64,000 nt of DNA from Myxococcales bacterium. GTDB taxonomy: Bacteria > Myxococcota_A > Polyangia > Polyangiales > Polyangiaceae. Made by a program: the position numbers and the translations under genes. Positions 26,870 through 36,178 of this stretch are shown here, one piece after another. The notes under the pieces were generated by a model. That model had not been told where the DNA came from. It searched no databases and saw only the letters and a program-made list of their open reading frames with translations. Where the stretch lies: positions 54,621 to 118,620 of the forward strand of contig CAHJWM010000012.1 of the NCBI GenBank assembly GCA_903642325.1, given 5' to 3'. How positions within the stretch are numbered: position 1 is the stretch's first letter; every line of letters starts with the position of its first letter.

Positions 26870-27273
26870 TTCGAAACGACGATTTGGAGCTCGCCGAGGT
26901 TAGCACGGCGAGTAGGCGGTTACGGCACCCTTTGGCGAAGGCGTCAGTGCAAAACGTTGGCCGCGGCCGAGCAATATCGAATTCTGTAGGGCACTGGGCG
27001 CGCGATTCGGAGGACCGTCGCGGTACGCCGGCGCCGCTGCGATCGATTGAATGAGGAGCTACTCGGCGACGGATCCGTCGTGGGCGCAGGCTTCACTACG
27101 GAAGAGCCGACACCGCGGACAAGGCCCGAGGCCGCCCGCAACATACGAATCAGACGCAGCGTTCGAGTTTCGCCACAATGCGGCGAAACGCGCCGGGTGT
27201 CGGACGAGACGCGCCTTCGCGAGCGCTGTCTCACAGGCTGACGGGCGGGTACAAATCCTGCACAGGGGTCGCC
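26870..27273. other. Intergenic, no gene recognised
   Basis: About 400 bases between divergent genes; should hold the promoters of both. Short plus- and minus-strand frames around 27050-27240 conflict and have no good starts. Confidence 0.4.
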
Positions 27274-27831
27274 ATGGGAATTGCACACGACGTAGCCGTG
27301 GCCGCAGGTCACGTGCTTTCAGGCGTTCACGCGGGCTCGGAAAAGCTCGCCTTACATAAGCTCGCAGAGGGGCTGCCTCCGGCCATCGAGCTCAGCAGCA
27401 TCGCGTTCGTATCCGGCGCTGCGCTGCCCATCTCGTGCAGCGTAGACGGCGTCGGTGCGCCTCCTCCGCTCCGCTGGCAAGGCGTCCCAGAATCTACGAA
27501 ATCGTTGGTTTTGCTGTGTGAAGATCCAGATGCTCCGGCACTCGAGCCCTTTTTGCATTGGCTCGTGTACGGCATGCCCGGCGCCACTCAGGAGCTCGAT
27601 GCGCACTCGCAGCACAGCTACCGGCTCGGCGAAAACAGCAAATCCGAGCCGGCCTTCACACCGGCCGCGCCGCCGCCCGGTCACGGAGTGCATCATTATC
27701 ACTTTCAGCTCTTTGCGCTCGACCAGGCGGTTAGCTTGCCAGCTGGCGCGACTCGCAAGGACGTGGTGGATCTGGTGAAGGGCCACGTGCTGGCTTGGGG
27801 CGAGCTCGTTGGCACGTATCAGCGTGATTGA
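27274..27831 (+). CDS. YbhB/YbcL family phosphatidylethanolamine-binding-like protein (PEBP)
   Basis: 185 residues from an ATG with AGGGG 6 bases upstream; the frame is open further upstream but that part is Arg-rich and unlikely. PEBP signatures are clear: LLCEDPDAP (the DPDAP ligand-site motif), HWLVYGMPG, and GHGVHHYHFQLFALD. These soluble proteins bind small anionic or lipid ligands; the Raf-kinase-inhibitor name comes from eukaryotic relatives, and the bacterial function is not settled. No signal peptide, so probably cytoplasmic. The next gene starts 8 bases before its stop. Confidence 0.88.
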   Translation: MGIAHDVAVAAGHVLSGVHAGSEKLALHKLAEGLPPAIELSSIAFVSGAALPISCSVDGVGAPPPLRWQGVPESTKSLVLLCEDPDAPALEPFLHWLVYGMPGATQELDAHSQHSYRLGENSKSEPAFTPAAPPPGHGVHHYHFQLFALDQAVSLPAGATRKDVVDLVKGHVLAWGELVGTYQRD

Positions 27832-29314
27832 GGCGCCTCATCGCTGGCTAGTTTTCCCTGCCGTCGCGTTGGTCGGCCTGCACGGCGGCGGCTGTGAGCA
27901 CTTTGCACGCGGCCCGGGGGCACCCGGTGCCGCGCCGATCGAGAGACATGCCGCGGCCCGGCCGGCCGTCGTGAGCACCCTTCCGGATCCCTGCCGCGGC
28001 GTGCCGTTACCGGGGAACCAGCACTTCGTCGCACCGGGGCTCTGCGCGCGCCTCGTGGCCAGCCGACAAGGGGAGCTTCGCCAAATCACCTTCGCGCCCA
28101 ATGGGGATCTGTTCGGCGTGACCATACCCGGCGTCATTCGCCGTTACCGAGACACCAATGACAATGGTGTCTTCGAGGATAACGAAATCATCGAGTGGGC
28201 CAACACCGGCAATGAAAACGGTAACAACTGCGACATCGACGCGCGAGGCGGCTACCTCTACGCCGGCACGAAGGACGGAGTGAAGCGCTGGAAGTACGCG
28301 GCAGACATCGAGCGTGGCGGTCCGGGCGAAGACGTCATGGTCGGGCAGCCCGGGGGCGGCAATCACCCGTTCCACCCCGTCCACGTCTATGACGGCTTCA
28401 TGTACGTGGACTCGGGCTCCGAGCACAATGCAATCCGACCCGATCCGCCCGTCTACGACAGCGAGCGATCGGTCGTGAAGCGCTTCGATTTGGCCAAGCT
28501 CGCCCCCGGCAAGCCGTTTCAGTGGAAAGACGGAGAGGTGTTCGTCAGCGGCGTACGCAACGTTACGGGCTTCACCCGCACCGCCGCGGGACGCATGGTC
28601 GGCGTACTGAGCGGCATGGACGACCTTCGCTATCAGGGTAAAGACGTGCACGCTGACAATCCGGGTGAAGAAATCGTTGCCCTGGAACACGGCAAAGCTT
28701 ACGGCTACCCCTTCTGTTTCGCTGCGGCGCGTATCCTCACCGCGGCTGGCGTGGTGCCGCCCGGCAGTAAACTGCGCGCGTCGTGGGCCAGTCAAAATCC
28801 GCTGGCGTCCGTGAATGATAGCGTGACCGACGACGCCTGGTGCAAGGCTCACGCGGACCTGCCGCTCACGTTCATGCAGGCGCACTCATCGCCGCTCGGC
28901 ATCGCTTTTTTCGAAGGCCCGCAGGGGGCCTTGCCCGCGCGCTTTTTCGGTGGCGCGTTCGTCGCGCTGCATGGCTCCTGGGACCGAAACCCCAGCACGG
29001 GGTATAAAGTGATTTGGGTGCCATTCGATGAGAACGGCAAGGCGCCCATGCCAAGCTCGACCACCCAGGCAACGAGCTACCCTTACGAGGTCGTGTTCGG
29101 CGGTGGCTCGAACGGGGAGGCGCGGGACGGCGCGTGGTCGTGGGCGCAAGGTGAGCTCGGCGAGTCCCCCGTGCGCCCAGTGGGCGTTGCCGTCTCACCG
29201 GTGGACGGCGCTCTGTATGTGTCGAGTGACAACGGCACAGTGCCGCTCAAGCGCTCCTCCGGCTCGAACGCCCAGGGCAACTTATACCGTATCGGTGCCT
29301 TGCCGAGTCGGTGA
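27824..29314 (+). CDS. Sorbosone-dehydrogenase-like beta-propeller lipoprotein
   Basis: About 496 residues. A GTG at 27824 gives a short signal peptide with lipobox GGGC; a TTG at 27809 is an alternative. The mature part has the features of the PQQ-dependent sugar/L-sorbosone dehydrogenase propeller: ITFAPNGDLFGVTIPG, RYRDTNDNGVFED, SGVRNVTGFTR, HSSPLGIAFFEG and ALHGSWDRNPSTGYKVIWVPF, ending GALYVSSDNG. Such proteins oxidise aldose or sorbosone in the periplasm with bound PQQ. No PQQ biosynthesis gene is near, so cofactor use is not certain. Overlap with the PEBP gene implies co-transcription. Confidence 0.82.
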   Translation: MIEAPHRWLVFPAVALVGLHGGGCEHFARGPGAPGAAPIERHAAARPAVVSTLPDPCRGVPLPGNQHFVAPGLCARLVASRQGELRQITFAPNGDLFGVTIPGVIRRYRDTNDNGVFEDNEIIEWANTGNENGNNCDIDARGGYLYAGTKDGVKRWKYAADIERGGPGEDVMVGQPGGGNHPFHPVHVYDGFMYVDSGSEHNAIRPDPPVYDSERSVVKRFDLAKLAPGKPFQWKDGEVFVSGVRNVTGFTRTAAGRMVGVLSGMDDLRYQGKDVHADNPGEEIVALEHGKAYGYPFCFAAARILTAAGVVPPGSKLRASWASQNPLASVNDSVTDDAWCKAHADLPLTFMQAHSSPLGIAFFEGPQGALPARFFGGAFVALHGSWDRNPSTGYKVIWVPFDENGKAPMPSSTTQATSYPYEVVFGGGSNGEARDGAWSWAQGELGESPVRPVGVAVSPVDGALYVSSDNGTVPLKRSSGSNAQGNLYRIGALPSR

Positions 29315-29327
29315 GCGCGGCGCTAGA

Positions 29328-30011
29328 TCACTGAGGGCGCGCGGGGGGCGCCGTCTTCAAGCCTTCGCAGCCGAGCAATCCCTTGTCGGCGCAGTGGGTC
29401 GCCAAGCACGCAACCATGCTGGCACGCCCGGCGTCGGTCATGCCGGAGAGCGTCTGTCTACAGTCATTGCTGGTCGGCCCTAGCGGAACACCCACGCAGC
29501 CCTTGAGGATGGCGTCGCAGGCGATGCTGACCGGGGTCGCGTTGCCGGGCGCTTCGAGCGGCGCGCCAGATTGACCGGACGCGGCGTCCGGACAGGCCGC
29601 CATCAACGCGCTGTGCCCACAAAGATTCACGCGACTCGGATCACACATCTCGTTCGGCTTCAAATGGCGAAGGCAAGCTACCGCGGCTTGCGCCACCCTC
29701 GGCTTGAACGCGGCTTTGAAGTCGGCGCAGCGCTTGGCGGCCACGTTGCTGCACACTCCTTCATCGGCAGGGCCCACCGCTGGACAATCCTCCGGCATCC
29801 CGGCGCTGTCGTCGCAGCCTGGGGTTGACGGGGCGTGCTCCACCACCGCCACTGGTGCCGAGGGCGCGGCGACCGGCAGTGGAGGCTCCGCGACGGGGGC
29901 CACGACGGCGCGTTCACGCTGAGACTTCGAGTCATGCGCTAGCCAGCCGCCCACGCCGCCCGCTGCCAGCGTACCCGCCAGAAGTAGAAACCCAGACCGT
30001 TCAATGACCAT
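29328..30011 (-). CDS. Cys-rich exported protein of unknown function
   Basis: 227 residues: an N-terminal membrane helix (GFLLLAGTLAAGGVGGWLA), a Pro/Ala/Val-rich linker to about residue 62, then a domain of about 150 residues with 14 cysteines in a repeated pattern (VCSN...RCADFK...ACLRHL...MCDP...LCGH; then ACDAILKGC...DCRQT...ACLATHC). The two halves look like a duplicated helical motif held by disulfides. I recognise no family. It converges with the propeller gene 13 bases away and follows the MurE-like gene on the same strand after 62 bases. Confidence 0.6.
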   Translation of the reverse strand: MVIERSGFLLLAGTLAAGGVGGWLAHDSKSQRERAVVAPVAEPPLPVAAPSAPVAVVEHAPSTPGCDDSAGMPEDCPAVGPADEGVCSNVAAKRCADFKAAFKPRVAQAAVACLRHLKPNEMCDPSRVNLCGHSALMAACPDAASGQSGAPLEAPGNATPVSIACDAILKGCVGVPLGPTSNDCRQTLSGMTDAGRASMVACLATHCADKGLLGCEGLKTAPPARPQ

Positions 30012-30073
30012 GCCGGCGGAAAAGCACGCGCCATGCCACCCTGATCAAACCAGGAATCGCTTACCTTTGCGCG

Positions 30074-31303
30074 TTATCTCACGGTTCCATTGTCAGATCC
30101 GCACATGGCACGCACGATCGCCTCGTCGGAGAAGGGAGCGCGCCGATTCCCGACCTGCTGCTCCCGCTCATGGCCTTTGCCGGCAATCAACAATAGATCT
30201 GTCGCTTCACATTCGCGCAACGCGCACTCGATAGCGCGCGCGCGATCCGCCTCGTGCTTCACGCTAGGGTGGCCTGATAGCCCGCTTGCGACTTGTTCGA
30301 TGATGGCTGAGGGGTTTTCTTGCCGGGGATTGTCGGAGGTCAGCCACACCCGATCGGCGGCGCTCGCAGACGCGCCGAGCAGCGGCCGTTTGACGAGGTC
30401 CCGCTCCCCGCCCGCGCCAAACACGACGCTCACCCGACCCTGGCACAAGGCGCGCGCGGTCGCCAAGGTTCGGGTGAGCGCGTCGGGCGTGTGCGCATAG
30501 TCGATCACGACATAAGGGCGTTCATGAACGAGCTGAAACCGCCCCGGAGGCGGCTCGGCGCGCGCTAAAGTTGCGATCGCGGCCGCCGTCGGCACGCCGC
30601 ACACCAGCGCGGAAGCCAGCGCCGCCAGCGCGTTTTCGAGAAATATTTCTCCGACTGCGCGGATCGTGAGCACGGGCGGCAAATCGGGAAAGCGCGCCGA
30701 CGGCTCGAGGTCGGCGCGCGTGCCAGCCAAGCTCACCTGCAGCGAGCGCGCTGAGATTTCGGCGGCGGCCCACGGTTCACCGCGACTAGGAACGCCGTAG
30801 TGCACGACCTCTACGCCCCTTGGTAGCACTTCCTCGAGGAGTGCCGCCGCGGCGTCGCGCGCGTTCAACACGGCGCACCCACCGGGGCGAAGCGCCATGA
30901 ACAGTTGGGCTTTGCTGGCCAAGTAGTGCTCGGCCGAAGGGTGCGCATCGGAGTGATCCAAGCTCAGATTGGTAAACGTGGCGACGCGGCACGGCCACGC
31001 CTGCGCGAACCCGAGCGCCAGCGCTTCACTCGTGAACTCCACGGCTGCGAACTTTCCGCCAGCGGCCAGGCCGCGTCGCATGGTCTCTAAGAAGCCCGCG
31101 TAGTGTTCGGGGACGTCGAGCTGCTCGCCATCCAAGAAGCAACCGACCGTGGTGACCCGCGCGACGGGCTGGGCAAGCTCGGCTAGCAATGCGGCGATCA
31201 TGGCCGTCGTCGAGGTTTTGCCGTTGGTACCCGTTACCCCAACCGTAACTAAGGACTGGGCCCAAGGCGGCGGAGCGGGCGGCGGGCGAACAGCGGCAGG
31301 CAT
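30074..31303 (-). CDS. MurE-like Mur ligase lacking the N-terminal domain
   Basis: 409 residues, against about 490-500 for MurE. It begins directly at the ATP-binding central domain (VTGTNGKTST). Further MurE blocks: ATFTNLSLDHSDAH, the carbamylated-Lys region YLASKAQLF, IDYAHTPDAL, VFGAGGERDLVKRP, the diaminopimelate-binding-type motif SDNPRQENP, and AGKGHE near the end. The first domain, which binds the UDP-MurNAc part, is missing although the ORF has an intact start, and no other mur or division gene is near. It may add an amino acid to a different nucleotide-linked substrate or be a short paralogue; the chromosomal murE should be elsewhere. Confidence 0.8.
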   Translation of the reverse strand: MPAAVRPPPAPPPWAQSLVTVGVTGTNGKTSTTAMIAALLAELAQPVARVTTVGCFLDGEQLDVPEHYAGFLETMRRGLAAGGKFAAVEFTSEALALGFAQAWPCRVATFTNLSLDHSDAHPSAEHYLASKAQLFMALRPGGCAVLNARDAAAALLEEVLPRGVEVVHYGVPSRGEPWAAAEISARSLQVSLAGTRADLEPSARFPDLPPVLTIRAVGEIFLENALAALASALVCGVPTAAAIATLARAEPPPGRFQLVHERPYVVIDYAHTPDALTRTLATARALCQGRVSVVFGAGGERDLVKRPLLGASASAADRVWLTSDNPRQENPSAIIEQVASGLSGHPSVKHEADRARAIECALRECEATDLLLIAGKGHEREQQVGNRRAPFSDEAIVRAMCGSDNGTVR

Positions 31304-31512
31304 GGCTCGGTTAGGTCACGCGCGCTGGCGTCATTCCGGCGCGATGGGGTGCGAGTTTGGCGGCGGACTCGACATTGCCCTGCGCCGGAGGCCACGACAA
31401 GCACTGGCCGCCGCGGCTTTAAAGTTCCGCCGATCGAGCGATTGAGCAGCTCGTCGAGCGGCGACGCTTGATTCGTGATCAGCTGTCGGTAATCAGGACA
31501 CACCCGCCGTGC

Positions 31513-33483
31513 ATGCGCGTCTATCCGTTAGCAGGGCTAGTCTTGGGCAGTGTCATCGCGATCTGCTGCTCTGCAAGCCACTCAAACAAAGCGCCCGGGG
31601 GCGTCACCGTGCCTCCGCCGGGCGCCGGCACTACCGGAAGCGCCGGCAAAGGGCCGAATCTGTCGGATGCGAGCACTGGGCCGAGCCTGAACACCGACGG
31701 CGGTCCGTCGTCGCCCCTGACCGAGGGTGAGTACCCGGTCGTCAATTGCACGACTGCCTGTAAAGACCTTCCCGCCGCCGCCGTGGTGGATACCAGCGGC
31801 GCCACGCCCGTGCCTGCGAACGCGGCATCGCTCTTTGGCGGGCCGACCAACATGGGCACATCCGGTCCCTGCGTTTTCGAACCGCAGCTCGCCCAAGGCA
31901 GCGACCCGGGCACGCTGTTTCCTGCTAATTGGCTACGCCCACGCTTCCGCTTCCAACCGCTCGCCGGTGAAGACCTATGGGAGATTCGCGTGCACGCCGA
32001 TGCTGAGGCGAATGATTTCGTCGCCTACACGACCGCAACCAGCTACGCCATGCCCAAAGACGTATGGCTCGCGCTTGCGTCGAACGTTCATATGGCGCCG
32101 ATCACGGTGACCATCCGCGGCCTCAACAGTGCGAGCCCGGGCACGCCTTCGGGCACCAAAGGTACATTTCAAATCGCTCCCGTGTTTGCGGGCGGCACGC
32201 TCGTGTATTGGGCGAGCACGTCACCCGCGGTCGGTCCGGAGACGAGCAAGTTGGTCGGCTTTCGCGTGGGGGACGAGGGCGTGATCGACGCGCTCACGAT
32301 CAAGCAAGTGCAGCGTCAAGTGATCAACGTCGATGCCACCGCGCTCCGCGTCTCGCCCGATCCCGGCGCGATCAAGGATCCGCCCGGTGCCGTGCAGTGC
32401 ATCGGTTGCCATACCTCCACGCCAGATGGCAAATCGGTGGGCTTCACGGATCTGTGGCCGTGGAACGGCGTCATCGCTTCCATCGAGGCGGCAACCATCG
32501 GTCAGCAACCTGGCTACGTGACGCCGGGCGCGGCCACGCTCATCAACCAGCCTTTCTTGGGCATGCTCACCTTCTCCAAGGCGCATTGGTCGGACGGCGC
32601 GCACATGGTCGTGTCCACGTACACGGACCGCACGTCCACGATTGGCTTCAGCTTGCCACCAATGAGCACCAAACCGACGACGCTCGCTTGGTTCAATTTG
32701 GACACCCCGGCGAGCATCCCGTGGACCGCGAACGCTCCGGGCCCCACCAACAGCGCCATTGCCGCGGCGGAGAAAACGGCTTGGGGCCGCTTGACCATGA
32801 CCGGTGAAACTGCGTCGGCGATCTCGCCCGCCTTCAGTCACGACGGCAAAAGCATCTACTACACCTCGGCCAATCACGAGCAAGACGGGCGCATCGGGGC
32901 CAACAACACCGACGTAAACATTCACGTCGTCCCGTTCAACGACGGCGCAGGCGGCGTGGTCACTCCGCTTGCAGGCGCGTCACAGCCCGGCGTCGCCGAG
33001 TATTACCCAGCTCTCAGCGCGGACGACAGCCTGGTCGCCTTCAACCGCGTCGCCAAGGTCGATGCGGCGGACATGTATTATCGCCCCGACGGCGAAATCA
33101 ACGTCATTCCGGCGGCCGGTGGTAGCGCAATGCGCCTTGCCGCCAATGACCCCGTTGCGTGTGGCAAAGAGAAAAGCCCAGGCGTGTTGAACAGCTGGCC
33201 CAAGTGGTCGCCCGACGTAAAGAGCGACGGCACGAAAAACTACTATTGGCTGATCTTCTCCTCCGCGCGCGCGTACCCCGGGCAATTCGTGCTGCCCGGC
33301 GCGGGCGCGGGGGATCATCGTTCGTCGCAGCTGTACATGACCGGCGTGGTCGAGGACATGGTCACCCACCAACTCCAAACCTTCGACGGCGCGTACCTTT
33401 GGAATCAAGGCTCCATGAGCACGAACCTCACCCCCGCCTGGGACGAGTTCGAAATCCCACCCGTCCCGCCGCCGCCCAAGTGA
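31513..33483 (+). CDS. PD40 propeller lipoprotein with a haem-binding motif
   Basis: 656 residues from an ATG at 31513 that opens on a lipoprotein signal (LVLGSVIAIC, then CSAS). A Gly/Pro-rich linker follows. Propeller-like blades are visible in the second half (ISPAFSHDGKSIYYTS, YYPALSADDSLVAFNR, SWPKWSPD). Around residue 297 lies CIGCH in a conserved-looking context (VQCIGCHTSTPDGKSVGFT), a CxxCH haem-c motif placed at the start of the propeller. This suggests an outer-surface protein that combines a haem site with a TolB-like propeller; the ligand or electron partner is not known. Confidence 0.75.
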   Translation: MRVYPLAGLVLGSVIAICCSASHSNKAPGGVTVPPPGAGTTGSAGKGPNLSDASTGPSLNTDGGPSSPLTEGEYPVVNCTTACKDLPAAAVVDTSGATPVPANAASLFGGPTNMGTSGPCVFEPQLAQGSDPGTLFPANWLRPRFRFQPLAGEDLWEIRVHADAEANDFVAYTTATSYAMPKDVWLALASNVHMAPITVTIRGLNSASPGTPSGTKGTFQIAPVFAGGTLVYWASTSPAVGPETSKLVGFRVGDEGVIDALTIKQVQRQVINVDATALRVSPDPGAIKDPPGAVQCIGCHTSTPDGKSVGFTDLWPWNGVIASIEAATIGQQPGYVTPGAATLINQPFLGMLTFSKAHWSDGAHMVVSTYTDRTSTIGFSLPPMSTKPTTLAWFNLDTPASIPWTANAPGPTNSAIAAAEKTAWGRLTMTGETASAISPAFSHDGKSIYYTSANHEQDGRIGANNTDVNIHVVPFNDGAGGVVTPLAGASQPGVAEYYPALSADDSLVAFNRVAKVDAADMYYRPDGEINVIPAAGGSAMRLAANDPVACGKEKSPGVLNSWPKWSPDVKSDGTKNYYWLIFSSARAYPGQFVLPGAGAGDHRSSQLYMTGVVEDMVTHQLQTFDGAYLWNQGSMSTNLTPAWDEFEIPPVPPPPK

Positions 33484-33547
33484 GCCTCGGCGTTTGAGCG
33501 CAAGCAGAGTTAGACAGCGCGGAAAACAGAGTGGTCCTTAGTTGGGT

Positions 33548-33594
33548 GGCCTCGCAGGAACGGGCGCGACCTGCGGCGCTAAACCCGTGAGGCC
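33548..33594. other. Structured inverted repeats between convergent genes
   Basis: GGCCTC (33548-33553) pairs with GAGGCC (33589-33594) and ACGGG (33560-33564) with CCCGT (33584-33588); a competing stem CGCAGG/CCTGCG (33553-33558 with 33570-33575) lies inside. No T-run follows on either strand. It may act as a transcription barrier between the genes ending at 33483 and 33692. Confidence 0.3.
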
Positions 33595-33691
33595 GCGCGG
33601 CCATCTCAGCGAGCCGCAGCAGCCACGCCTGCCCAACCGTGTAACGTGCACGGCGCATCACGACTAGGGCCGCGCGGGTGTCAACGGAGTA

Positions 33692-36112
33692 TCAAGGCCA
33701 GGCGAACGCCGGCACTGGCGTTCCCTCGCGCTCACGACGGAATGGGAGCCAGAGCAGGTTGAAGCTCACGACCTCGATATCCGACTTACGCGCGGCGATG
33801 CGAGTGCTCTGAAGCTCGAGCTTTGCGGGATCCCAGGCCAGTTGCACGGCCTGCAACGCCGCGTTGGCTTCGGCCTGCAGCGCGCTCCAGGTCGCGCTGA
33901 GCTCCGCTTGCTTGGCCTCGGCCCGCGCAACGTCGTTGTGCTGCTTGGACGCCCGGCCTGCACTCTTCACGACCGACGCGCCTCTCCGCACGGTGCTGGC
34001 GGTGAAGGGCGACCGACCGAGCAGCGCACCGAGCACCGTCGAGCCTACTTGCGCCAGTGCGTCGACTTGGCTGGCTTTGGCTTCCGCGCGCTCTTTGCTG
34101 ACTTTAGCCTCCGCGCCATCCCAGTCTGCGCGAAGCTTCGCGAACTTGGCGTCGTACTTTTGCTTCACCTGTGCGAGCGCACCATCGCGCGCTTCGCGAG
34201 CCGCCAGCGACACGCGTGCGCGGAAGGCAGCGGAGTCCTCCCCCGCTGCAGAGGTGAGTCGCAACACCTTGCAGTCACTCAGCGTGAGCGGGCAGTTCTC
34301 GTACAAATGCGAGAGGAGCGTTTTTTTGCTGCCGGCAAGCGGCTTCGCCTCGCTCGCTAGCTTGGTCAAAGGCAAGAACGTAGCTTCTGGCGCGCGTTCG
34401 CCAGTAGCGCGCGTCGCGAAGTCCGCCGCCGCTAGGCTTGCTTTGCTCCAGTCGAGCTCGACGTCGCTGGCGTCCAAGGCCGCGACGAAGGCCATCTTCA
34501 CCCAGACGTCGGTCGCCGACTTGGCGTCCACGTAGTGCAGCTTGGTCACCGCCCAAAAGGCCGGCTTATAGAGCAGCGTGCCGGCTCCGGGCAGCGCGGC
34601 GACGAAGATTTCGCTCAGGCCGTCGGCGGGTGCGGGCTTCAACGTCGCGGCGGCAGATACTTCACGGCTCTGAGGCAGGCTGGCGGAAACCTCGGCTTTT
34701 TTGCCGGCCATCAGCGCCTTGATCTGCTCGCGTGACAGCGGTCCGCGCAAGAATGACAACGTCTGACGGGTCTGGAACACGATGGGTGCGGCCTCGCGCA
34801 CGTCATTCATGACGAACACGCGGCTGCCCAAGGTCGACAGGGCATGGTCTAGCGCCGCGCGATCGAAGCCGCCGCCCGAAGCTTGCCCGGACGCACTTTC
34901 GAGACCCTCCAGCACGCGTAGCTTGTCGCGCTCGGTCTGCAGACGACCGAGGAACCAAGTACCGCAATTGGCCAATCCCTTGTAATCGAGATCGACCGGA
35001 TTCTGCGTGGCAAGCACGACGCCCAGGCCAAAAGCGCGCGCTTGCTTCAGCAGAAGCAGCATGGGCCGCTTCGACGGCGGCGCGGCCGTAGGCGGGAAAT
35101 ACCCGAAAATTTCGTCCATATAGAGCAGCGCGCGCAGGCTCGATGTCCCCGATTGCTGCCGCATCCACGCAACCAGCGCGTCGAGCAGAGCGGTGACGAA
35201 AAACATGCGCTGCGCGTCAGACAGATGCGCAATCGATAAGATCGAGATCTTCGGCTTACCTTGCGCGCCGTACAGCAACCTCTGGATGTCGAGCGGTTCC
35301 CCCTGTGCCCACGCGCTCGCCGAGGGCGACGCCAAGAGCGAGTTGAGGGCGATGGCGAGCGCCGTTCGCTCGCTTCTGGGATAAAACGTGTCCAGCTCGA
35401 TCACCCCGATGCGGGCGAAAGGCGGAGTTTGCACCGATTGGATCAAGCCTGCGAGATCGAGCCCCTTCCGCGCGGTCCAGGCCGCGCCGAGAATTTGTGA
35501 CAAGAGCACGTGCTCGCGGCTCCGCAGCGGCTCGGCGTCGATACCGATGAGGCCGAGCAACCCGGAGACGGTGCCCTCGATCTGCCCGGCGAGCAGCTCT
35601 GCGTCGTCGAGCACCGTGGAATCGGGCAGCGAGAACGAGCGCAAAAGTGACAGCGGTAGCCCCGCTTCACTGCCGGGCGTGTAGAGAGCGAGCTCACAGG
35701 CATCGCGAAAGCGTCGAATGCGCGCACCGTCTTCGCCCCAAGCCACGAGGCCGTCACGCTGCGCGGCCGCCGCGCGTTCGGCGAGCGCGTCGACCGTGAG
35801 CCCCTGGCGCTCCGCCTCGCCTTCGTCGACGAACGGTCGAAAGTCGCTCGGCAAAAGATCCGGGAAACTCAAGAGTAGATTCGAAATGTCGCCTTTGGGG
35901 TCGATGGCGATCGCCGGTATCCCGTCGAGCGCGGCTTCTTCCAAAAGCCCGACGCACAGGCCCGTCTTGCCGCTGCCCGTCATGCCCACGCACACCGCAT
36001 GCGTGGTCATTCGGCGCGAATCGTAAAGGATGACCTCCTCCGTCGTCTTCTGAGAAGCTAGGTCATAGCCTTTGCCCAGGTAAAATACGCCCAGGCCTTC
36101 GATGTTCGCCAT
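33692..36112 (-). CDS. HerA-like ATPase with a coiled-coil C-terminus
   Basis: 806 residues. Residues about 1-500 are a FtsK/HerA-type P-loop ATPase (DUF87/DUF853 kind): Walker A GMTGSGKTG (43-51), IDPKGDISNLL just after it, Walker B LLYMDEIFGYFPP, and the sensor-like VVLATQNPVDLDYKGL. After a mixed region comes a charged, Ala-rich helical part (about residues 620-760, REARDGALAQVKQKYDAKFA and following) likely to form a coiled coil. HerA proteins pump DNA in end processing with the nuclease NurA, or serve in defence systems; no nurA, mre11 or nuclease gene is adjacent. The substrate is unknown. Confidence 0.85.
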   Translation of the reverse strand: MANIEGLGVFYLGKGYDLASQKTTEEVILYDSRRMTTHAVCVGMTGSGKTGLCVGLLEEAALDGIPAIAIDPKGDISNLLLSFPDLLPSDFRPFVDEGEAERQGLTVDALAERAAAAQRDGLVAWGEDGARIRRFRDACELALYTPGSEAGLPLSLLRSFSLPDSTVLDDAELLAGQIEGTVSGLLGLIGIDAEPLRSREHVLLSQILGAAWTARKGLDLAGLIQSVQTPPFARIGVIELDTFYPRSERTALAIALNSLLASPSASAWAQGEPLDIQRLLYGAQGKPKISILSIAHLSDAQRMFFVTALLDALVAWMRQQSGTSSLRALLYMDEIFGYFPPTAAPPSKRPMLLLLKQARAFGLGVVLATQNPVDLDYKGLANCGTWFLGRLQTERDKLRVLEGLESASGQASGGGFDRAALDHALSTLGSRVFVMNDVREAAPIVFQTRQTLSFLRGPLSREQIKALMAGKKAEVSASLPQSREVSAAATLKPAPADGLSEIFVAALPGAGTLLYKPAFWAVTKLHYVDAKSATDVWVKMAFVAALDASDVELDWSKASLAAADFATRATGERAPEATFLPLTKLASEAKPLAGSKKTLLSHLYENCPLTLSDCKVLRLTSAAGEDSAAFRARVSLAAREARDGALAQVKQKYDAKFAKLRADWDGAEAKVSKERAEAKASQVDALAQVGSTVLGALLGRSPFTASTVRRGASVVKSAGRASKQHNDVARAEAKQAELSATWSALQAEANAALQAVQLAWDPAKLELQSTRIAARKSDIEVVSFNLLWLPFRREREGTPVPAFAWP

Positions 36113-36178
36113 GAGCGCACTCTAATACACGGTGAAGTTCGGGATTGATGGCCATCCGATTTGCAGACTGACGAAGTC

